This document shows, in pieces, positions 56,353 through 64,000 of a DNA stretch of 64,000 nt. The DNA is taken from positions 183,966,351 through 184,030,350 of the forward strand of contig NC_133156.1 in NCBI RefSeq assembly GCF_040802235.1, given 5' to 3'. The notes under the pieces are model-generated. The model was not told the DNA's origin. It saw only the letters and a list, made by a program, of their open reading frames with translations, and searched no databases. Source of the stretch: Manis javanica (taxonomy: Eukaryota; Chordata; Mammalia; Pholidota; Manidae). Both the position numbers and the translations under genes were made by a program. Positions within the stretch are counted from its first letter, which is position 1. Each line of letters starts with the position of its first letter.

Positions 56353-56464
56353 CTGGGGACAAGAAAAGCAAAGTTATAGTCAGATAAGTAGGTTTTAAAA
56401 TGCAATACACAGCTTGAGGTCTTCTAGGTTAACTTTTCAATCTTGTCTGGAGTTTTCTCAGAGA

Positions 56465-57060
56465 TGTTTTTAAAAAAACATTTATTATTCTTAATTACAA
56501 AAATAACACTTGTTCAATGTAGAAAGTAAAGACATAAAAGAACATAAAAATCATGTATAATTACGCCATCTAGGGATTACAATTCTTAACATTTTGGTTT
56601 GTGTATATTCTTCCAGACTTTTTTCAATTTATACAGATTCCTATGCGAATTGTAGCATTTTTTTAACTTAATATAGCCTATATCCTTACTTTAATATGTT
56701 AAATATTCTTCTATAACATCATTCTTTAGTGGTTACAGGGTATTCCATTGTACACAGGCAAAATAACTTACTTGATTACCCCCTCCCTGTTGGATATTTA
56801 TGTTGTTTCCAATTTTTCACTATCATAAACACTGCTGCATTAAACAAATCATAGTTAAATTTTTGGACGTTTTCTTGTTCATTTATTCATATTTTTCATA
56901 AGATGGGAAATACCATATTAATAATCGTGAATTTTCTTAAGCCTTTTAATACGGGTTGCAAAATAGCCTTCTAGAAAGGTGCTATAATTTCTACATATAA
57001 TTTTTTTATGGTCTAAATAACAGATCAATTTTTGTTAGTGCTTCATTAGCACTAGAAAAG
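56465..57060 (-). repeat. Old LINE-1-like remnant, antisense
   Basis: The plus strand has the familiar antisense LINE 3' text ('gggtattccattgtacacag', then 'gttggatatttatgttgttt' and 'tttcactatcataaacactg'). It is in the last ANXA4 intron. 57.06-57.95 kb beyond it is AT-rich with nothing assigned. Confidence 0.6.
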
Positions 57061-57964
57061 ATGGGATCACTATAGGATTCAAAGTTTAATATGTATCTAT
57101 TAAAATTAATGTTAATGTATCCTTGTTCTTACTTTGCCTCATTGATCTGTCAATGAATAAGGATGTGTTAAAAAGTCTATCCAGTATAGGGTTTCCATCA
57201 CTGTCTTCATTTGGAGCATCAAGTGTCACATATTTAAATGCAACACAATTTGGTACATAATGTTTCATGAAAATATAACCTGTGTTGAGAATTGTTGCCT
57301 TTATCAACATAAAGTGATCTACTTTTACCTATTTAATGCTTTTTCTCTTAAATTCTTTTTACTTAGTGTAATTCCTGCTATTCTTAATCCCAACTCTTCT
57401 TTTACGCTTCCTACATGTCACTGTATTTTAGCTGTTCCTTAGCATAGAGTAAGATTTTATATTTTTACCTAAATTGAGAGTTTATTTACTATTATAACTT
57501 ACATTTTTGTTACTTCTATCATTTCTTCTGTTATTTACATGTTTTATATTTCTGTTTTGCTCCTTTTGACAACTGTTACAGAATGGGTGATGCATCCTTT
57601 ATTTTCAGTCTTTGCCAGTGTTGTATATATGTGCTTATAGACATGTATATTTACATGTTTTTATATATAGAACCAAGTAATATAAATATATTTTATTTAT
57701 AGTGATGTTTCCCCAAGCCAATCAATATTTTTGTACCCCATCATTTTAGTGTCTGTACAGTATTACATTGTATAGAGTCATCCCTATTGGTTAATAAAAA
57801 ATATATATATAATAAATTATATACTAAAATGTATACCATATAATTTATACGAATATAAAAAAAGTAAGGTAAGTACAAATAATGCTTTGATAAAATATAT
57901 TTAGTTTACTTCTTTCACATTTCATGAAATGATTTTATTCAAATGCACAGATTTTTTTAGGTGG

Positions 57965-58672
57965 TAAAAAAATTTTATGTATAGACATATATACATATAT
58001 ATATATATAACAAAATGTGCTATTTTAACCATTTTTCAGCATATAATTCAGTGTCATTAATTACATTCTCATTGTGTAACCATTGTCACTATTTCCAAAC
58101 CCTTTCATCACCCGGACTAGAAACTCTGTACCCACTAAACAAATAATTCTCCACTCCCCAGCCCTAGCCCCAGCTACTGGTGACCTCTAGTCTTATGAAT
58201 CTACCTATTCTAAATATTGTACAAGACTGTATATCAACACCTTAATTAAAAATAAACAAACAAATATTTCACATTAAGTATGAAATCACATGGTATTTGT
58301 TCTTTTGTATCTGATTTATTTAACTTAGCATGTTGCCATATATCAGAAACTTCTTCCCTTTTTATGCATGTACATACCACATTTTGTTTATCCACTCATC
58401 TGTTCATGGATGCCCAGGTTGTTTCCACCTTTTGGATATTTTGAATAATGTTTGCATTGGTGAGAGTATCTGTTTCAGTTCTTGCTTTCATTTATTTTGA
58501 ATATATACCTGGGAATGGAACTGTTGAGTGATATGGTAATTGTGTTTAACTTTTTGAGGAAATGCCAAACTGTTTTCCATAGTGGCTACACCATTTTACA
58601 TTTGTACTAGCAATACACAAGATTCCAATTTCTCCACATCCTCACCAACATTTGTTATTCTCCTTTTTTTTT
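57965..58672 (-). mobile_element. Old LINE-1 3' end, antisense
   Basis: It is the same family as 14797-15985: 'tgctattttaaccatttttc', an attctcattgtgtaacca stretch, and 'tttctccacatcctcaccaa' at the inner end. A younger LINE-1 begins right after it. Confidence 0.8.
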
Positions 58673-59639
58673 AAAAAGTTTCAGAATGAGGAGAGTGGAA
58701 AGAGATGGCATGAGAAGTAAGGCAGAAATCTCTTTCCAAAACCACGTATATGAAAATACAGCAAGTACAACTAATCCTAAGAGAGTGACCAGAAGGAAGA
58801 CTGCAACAGATGGCCAACAGCTGGAGAAAAGAGAAGATCTCATGGGAAAGGGTAAAGTAACAAAGCCGCAATTCAGAGGAACCCAAGCCCTTCCCCAACC
58901 CCATCTCACTGGCAGGAGGAAGAGAAACAGAGCGCGGAGGGAGTAGAAGCCCAGGACTGCTAAATACTCAGCCCTGGAGATCTACTCCAGGAGCATGAAC
59001 CCACATGGCATGGTGCTCTGGAGATTAGAGGGGTTGGAAAGCAAAGACAGGCAGAATACTCAGAGACTGAGATTGGGGAGAATGGGTACCCACAACTGGC
59101 TGCTCTGGGACAAAAGAAAGGCAGGCCATTTGAAAGACTTCCCAGCAGTGAGAGGGGTGCTAAAAGGGCAAGTATTATACAGAGCTTGCTGCTAAGTAGA
59201 AATGACAGGTGGACAAAATCATCCTAGCACAATCACCCCAGCAGGTTGGGAACTTTCAGCAGCTTATGGCACTCCACCCTCCTGGATAGCAACGTAGTGC
59301 TGAAGCCCCCTACTGTGATACACTGCCTGCCAGTACTTCCTACCAGCACACACACCTGCTGCCTCCGCCATCACTCCAGACCAGCCGTAGGGTTGCTCCA
59401 CCTACAGCAGCTACAGAGGCATAGTGCACAGGTGCCTCTCTGCGCACTCGGCCCACCAGCCCTGGCAGTGGAGGCAAGCACTGCAGCTAAGAAGCAGGAA
59501 AGAGCTCTTTCCTCCCAGCAAGTGCCAGCATCGCACACCTGTGATGACCGCCATTGCTCCAGGTGCTGTGCAGCTCCAGAGAATACAGCTTCTAGGCACT
59601 AGAGGGCGCCACCTACACAAAGTTGTTATTGCAGAGTAA

Positions 59640-60502
59640 TCATTAGAAATACAAATTGGCAAAAGTATCTTGGATAAACCACAATCACTCAAACACTAGA
59701 AAGAGGGCTAAGTGAAACTGAAATCACCAATCTTGATAAAGATTTCAAAATAAAAATCATAAACATGCTCATGGAGCTACAGAAACATATTCAAGATCTC
59801 CAGGAGGACTTCAAGAAAGATATAGAAACTTTAAAAATACAGTATTTGAAATGAAACATACAAAGGAGGGATTTAGAAGGAGATTAGATGAGGTAGAGGA
59901 GACAGCAAATTAAATAGAAATTAGGTAACAGGAATACAAAGAAGCTGAGGCACAGAGAGAAAAAAGGATCTCTAGGAATGAAAGAATAAGAGAACTGAGC
60001 AACCAATCCAAATGGAACAATATTCAGATTATAGGGGTACCAGAAGAAGAAGAAGAGAGAAAAAGGGTTAGAAAGTTTCTTTGGGGAAATAATTTCTGAA
60101 AATTTCCCCAGTGTGGGGAAGGAAATAGTCTCTCAGGCCATTGAAGTGCACAGATCTCCGAACACAAGGGACCCTAGGAAGATAATACCAAGACATATAA
60201 TTAATAAAATATCAAATATCAAGGACAAGAACAGAGTATTAAAAGCAGCCAGAGAGAGAAAAAAGATCACATACAAAGGAAAACCCGTAAGGCTATCAGC
60301 AGAAACCTTATAGGCCAGAAGGGAGTGGCATGATATATTTAATGCAATGAAACAGAAGGGCCTCACACCAAGAATACTCAACGCAGCAAGATCATCATTT
60401 ACATTTGAAGGAGGGAATAAACAATTTCCAGATAAGCAGAACTTGAGGGAATTTACCTCCCACAAACCATCTCTAAAGTGTATTTTAAATGGAGTGCTCT
60501 AG
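59640..60502 (+). pseudogene. LINE-1 ORF1 pseudogene
   Basis: Recognisable ORF1p parts include [20 protein letters not shown] near 60150 and [16 protein letters not shown] near 60240. A clear start codon is missing and several frameshifts and stops (for example near 59850 and 60310) break it, so no RNA-binding protein can be made. Confidence 0.82.
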
Positions 60503-60805
60503 ATGGAAGCACTCCTATGGCTAAATAACTGTCACAAGATAAAATAAAACCCCAGGAAAGGAAGTAGACCAATTAATTAACTAACCAAATGCAAAATTAA
60601 ATCAGCTACCCATAAAGTCAGTCAAGGGATACACAGAGTATAGGATATGACACCTAATATATAAAGAGTGGAGGAGGAAGAAAAGGGAGAAAAAAAAGAA
60701 TCTTTAGATTGTGTTTGAAATAGCATATTAGCATGTTAAGTTAGACTGTTAGATGGTAAAGAAGTGGTCCCTGAACCTTTGGAATCCACAAATTCAAAGC
60801 CTGCA

Positions 60806-63800
60806 ATGGCAATAAGTACATATCTATCAATAATCACCCTAAATGTAAATGGACTGAATGCACCAATCAAAAGACACAGAGTTACAGAATGGATAAAAAA
60901 CAAGACCCATCTGTATGCTGCCTACAAGAGACTCATTTCAAACCAAAGACATACAGAGACTAAAAGTGAAGGGATGGAAAAAGATATTTCATGCGAACAA
61001 TAGGAAGAAAAAAGCAGGAGTTGCAATAGTTGTATCAGATAAAACAGACTTCAAAACAAAGAAAGTAACAAGAGACAAAGAAGGACATTATGTGATGATA
61101 AAAGGGTCAGTCCAATGAGAGAATATAACCATTATAAATATTTATCCACCCAACAGAGAAGCACCCAAATATGTGCAATAAATACTAACAGAATTAAAGG
61201 GGGAAACAATGTAATGTATTCATTTTAGGAGACTTGAGCATACCACTCACTCCAAAAGACAGATCAACCAGTCAGAAAATAAGTAAGGAAACAAAGGCAC
61301 TGAACAACACATTAGAACAGATGGACCTAACAGACATCTACAGAATACTCCACCCAAAAGCAACAAGATACACATTCTTCTCAAGTGCACATGGAACATT
61401 TTCCAGAATATATGACATATTGGGCCATAAAAAGAGCCTAGATTGAAATTCTACCAACCAACTTCTCAGACCACAAAGGTATGAAACTAGAAATAAATTA
61501 CACAAAGAAAACAAAAAGGCCTACAACACATGGAGGCTTACCAACATGCTCCTAAATAATCAATGTATCAATGACCAAATTAAAACCAAGATCAAGCAAT
61601 AAAGACAAATGAAAACAATAGCTCAGCATCCCAACTTCTGTGGGACACAATGAAGGCAGTTCTAAAAGGAAAGTTTATAGCAACACAGGCCTATTTCAGC
61701 AAAGAAGAACAATCCCATATGATCAGTCTAAACTCATCATTAGTGAAACTAGAAAAAGAAGAACAAATGAGGCCCAAAGTCAGGAGAAGGAGGGATATAA
61801 TAAAGATCAGAGAAGAAATAAATAAAATTGAGAAGAATAAAATAATAGAATTAATGACACCAAGGGCTGGTTCTTTGTGAAAATAAACAAAATAGATAAA
61901 CCCCTAGCCAGACTTATCAAGATAAAAAGAGAGACTACACATAAACAGAATCAGAAATGAGAAAGGAAAAATCACTATGTATACCACAGAAACACAAAGA
62001 GTTATTAGAGAATACTATGAAAAACTATATGCTAACAAACTGGATAACCTAGAAGAAATGGACAACTTTCTAGAAAAATACAACCTTCCAAGGCTGACAC
62101 AGGAAGAAACAGGAAATCTGAACAGACCAATTACCAGCAATGAAATTGAATTGGTAGTCAAAAACTACCTAGAAATAAAACCCCTGCACCAGATGGCTTC
62201 ACCACTGAATTTTATCAGACATTTAGTGAAGACCTAATATCCATTTCCAAAATAGGAAGGAATACTTCCAAACTCATTCTATGAGGTCAGCATCACTCTA
62301 ATACCAAAACCAGGCAGACACCACAAAAAAAGAAAATTACAGACCAATATCCCTGATGAACACAGATGCAAAAATACCCAACAAAATATTAGCAAATCAA
62401 ATTTAAAAATATATCAAAAAGATCATTCATCATGATCAAGTAGGATTTATTCCAGGGATGCAAGGATGGTACAATTTTAGAAAATCCATCAACATCATAC
62501 ACCACATCAACAAAAAGGACAAACATCACATGATCTGTCGATGCTGAAAAAGCATTTGACAAAATTCAACATCCATTCATGATAAAAACTCTCAACAAAA
62601 TGGGTATAGAGGGCATATATCTAATATAATAAAGACCATATACGACAAACCCACAGCCAACATCATACTTTACAGCGAAAGGTAAAGCTTTTAAGATCGG
62701 GAACAACACAAGGATACCCACTCTCCCCACTTCCATTCAACATAGTACTGGAGGTCCTAGCCATGGCAATCAGACAGCACAAAGAAATAAAAGGCATCCA
62801 AATTGGTAAGGAAGTTAAATTATCAAAATTTGCAGATGACATGATATTGTACTTAAAAAACCATAAAGAATCTACCCCAAAATTACTAGAACTAATAACT
62901 GCATTCAGCAAAGTTGCAGGATACAAAATTAATACACAGAAATCTCTTGCATTCCTATATACTAACAATGAACTAGCAGAAAGAGAAATCAGGAAAACAA
63001 TTCCATTTATAACTGCATCAAAAAGAACAAAATACCTAAGAATAAACTTAATCATGGATGTGAAAGACCTATACCCTGAAAAATACAAGACACTCATGAG
63101 AGAAATTAAAGAAGACAACAATAAATAGAAATGCATCCTGTGCTCATGGACAGGAAGACTTAATATTGTCAAAATGGCCATCCTGCCCAAAGCAATCTAC
63201 AGATTCAATGCAATCCCTTTCAAAATACCAACAGCATTCTTCAACAAACTAGAATAAATAGTTCTAAATAGTTCTAAAATTCACAAAAGACCCCGAATAG
63301 CCAAAGCAATTCAGTTATTGTATGATAAAGGAGCCATGGACATACAATGGGGAAAAGACAGATTCTTCAACAACTGGTGTTCTCAAAACTGGACAGCTAC
63401 ATGCAAGATAATTAAACTGGATTGTTGTCTAACTCCATACACAAAAGTAAACTTGAAATGGATCAAAGACCTGAATGTAAGTCATGAAACCATTAAAACT
63501 CTTAGAAGAATATATAGGCAAAAATCTCTTGAATATAAACATGAGCAACTTTTTCTGAACACATCTCCTCAGGCAAGGGAGACAAAAGCAAAAATGAACA
63601 AATGGGACTACAGCAAACTAAAAAGCTTCTGTACAGAAAAGGACACCATTAGTAGACAAAAAGGCATCCTACAGTGTGGGAGAATATATTCGTAAATGAC
63701 ATATTCGATAAAGGGTTAACATCCAAAATATATAAAGAACTCACATGCCTCAACACCCAAAAAGCAAATAACCCAATTAAAAAATGGGAAGAGGATCTTA

Positions 63801-64000
63801 ACAGATACTTCTCCAGAGAAGAAATTCAGGCAGCAAGAGGTACATGAAAAGATGCCCCACATAGCTAATCGTCAGGGAAATGCAAATTAAAACCACAATG
63901 AGATATCACCTCACACCAGTAAGGATGGCCAACATTCAAAAGACAAGGAACAACAAATGCTGGCGAGGATGCAGAGAAAGGGGAATCTTCCTACACTGTT
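60806..64000 (+). pseudogene. LINE-1 ORF2 pseudogene (continues beyond window)
   Basis: The endonuclease start reads [20 protein letters not shown] from 60806. The endonuclease continues in broken frames. The RT active box FADD is intact at 62829-62840 within an open segment 62763-63128 ([20 protein letters not shown]). The C-terminal part reads from 63318 (MYDKGAMDIQWGKDRFFNNW first). Multiple frameshifts (about 60930, 61120, 61440, 62230, 62510) and a deletion near 63250-63310 make it inactive. Confidence 0.85.

Larger units (their letters stand above)
58680..64000 (+). mobile_element. Long degenerate LINE-1 running off the window
   Basis: A 5' UTR of about 950 bases (58680-59640, GC-richer, similar to 6790-7740) is followed by broken ORF1 (to 60502) and ORF2 (from 60806), which continues past the window end. 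It lies in the last ANXA4 intron, antisense to ANXA4. Copies here and at 6.8 kb share the same 5' UTR type, so they belong to related subfamilies. Confidence 0.88.

Noticed and set aside
1-64000. CRISPR arrays, operons, tRNA or rRNA genes, phage-like systems
   Set aside because: Nothing with regularly spaced repeats, cloverleaf structure or bacterial gene layout was seen; the window is a vertebrate intronic region.

Overview
This is mammalian nuclear DNA: AT-rich, intron-dominated and full of LINE-1, L2, MIR and hAT-type repeat remnants, with two CpG islands. The anchor is a complete 14-exon GMCL1 gene (germ cell-less 1, a BTB-domain protein) on the minus strand, start codon at 52381 and stop codon at 2937. 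I built it exon by exon from conserved peptide stretches, AG/GT splice sites and matching codon phases; the joined reading frame is 1572 bases, or 523 residues, with no break. The terminal coding exon of ANXA4 (annexin A4) lies upstream on the same strand at 56293-56352. ANXA4 followed head-to-tail by GMCL1 is the order of human 2p13.3, so this is the orthologous mammalian locus.

Layout from left to right: 1-395 is a CpG island whose gene is not identified (SNRNP27 is the next gene in human). 1.0-2.9 kb is the probable GMCL1 3' UTR. 2.9-52.4 kb is GMCL1, whose introns carry the repeats. Intron 13 (3.1-14.5 kb) holds at least four LINE-1 insertions, including one of about 4 kb with a large internal deletion. 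Intron 11 holds an L2 and a 1.7 kb LINE-1 tail with a duplicated 5' junction. Intron 9 holds a probable ERV LTR. Intron 2 holds an unusual poly(A)-tailed retroposon with a perfect 13-bp target duplication. 51.9-52.8 kb is the GMCL1 CpG-island promoter. 52.8-55.3 kb is intergenic, 55.3-56.3 kb the ANXA4 3' UTR, and from 56.35 kb to the window end is ANXA4's last intron, occupied from 58.68 kb by a long degenerate LINE-1 that runs off the edge.

Species: a placental mammal. I see no Alu, B1, Bov-tA or CAN-type SINEs. The LINE-1 3' UTR type and the retroposon at 44.36-44.95 kb resemble what I recall from pangolins (Manis), but that is recollection and not a search result. The two host genes share no pathway: GMCL1 is a nuclear-envelope BTB protein and CUL3 adaptor, ANXA4 a calcium-dependent membrane-binding protein. 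All the younger mobile elements with clear polarity lie on the plus strand, antisense to both genes. I found no operon, CRISPR array, RNA gene or novel defence-like system. The more interesting items are the retroposon, several local duplications, a LINE-1 composite and the unassigned CpG island.
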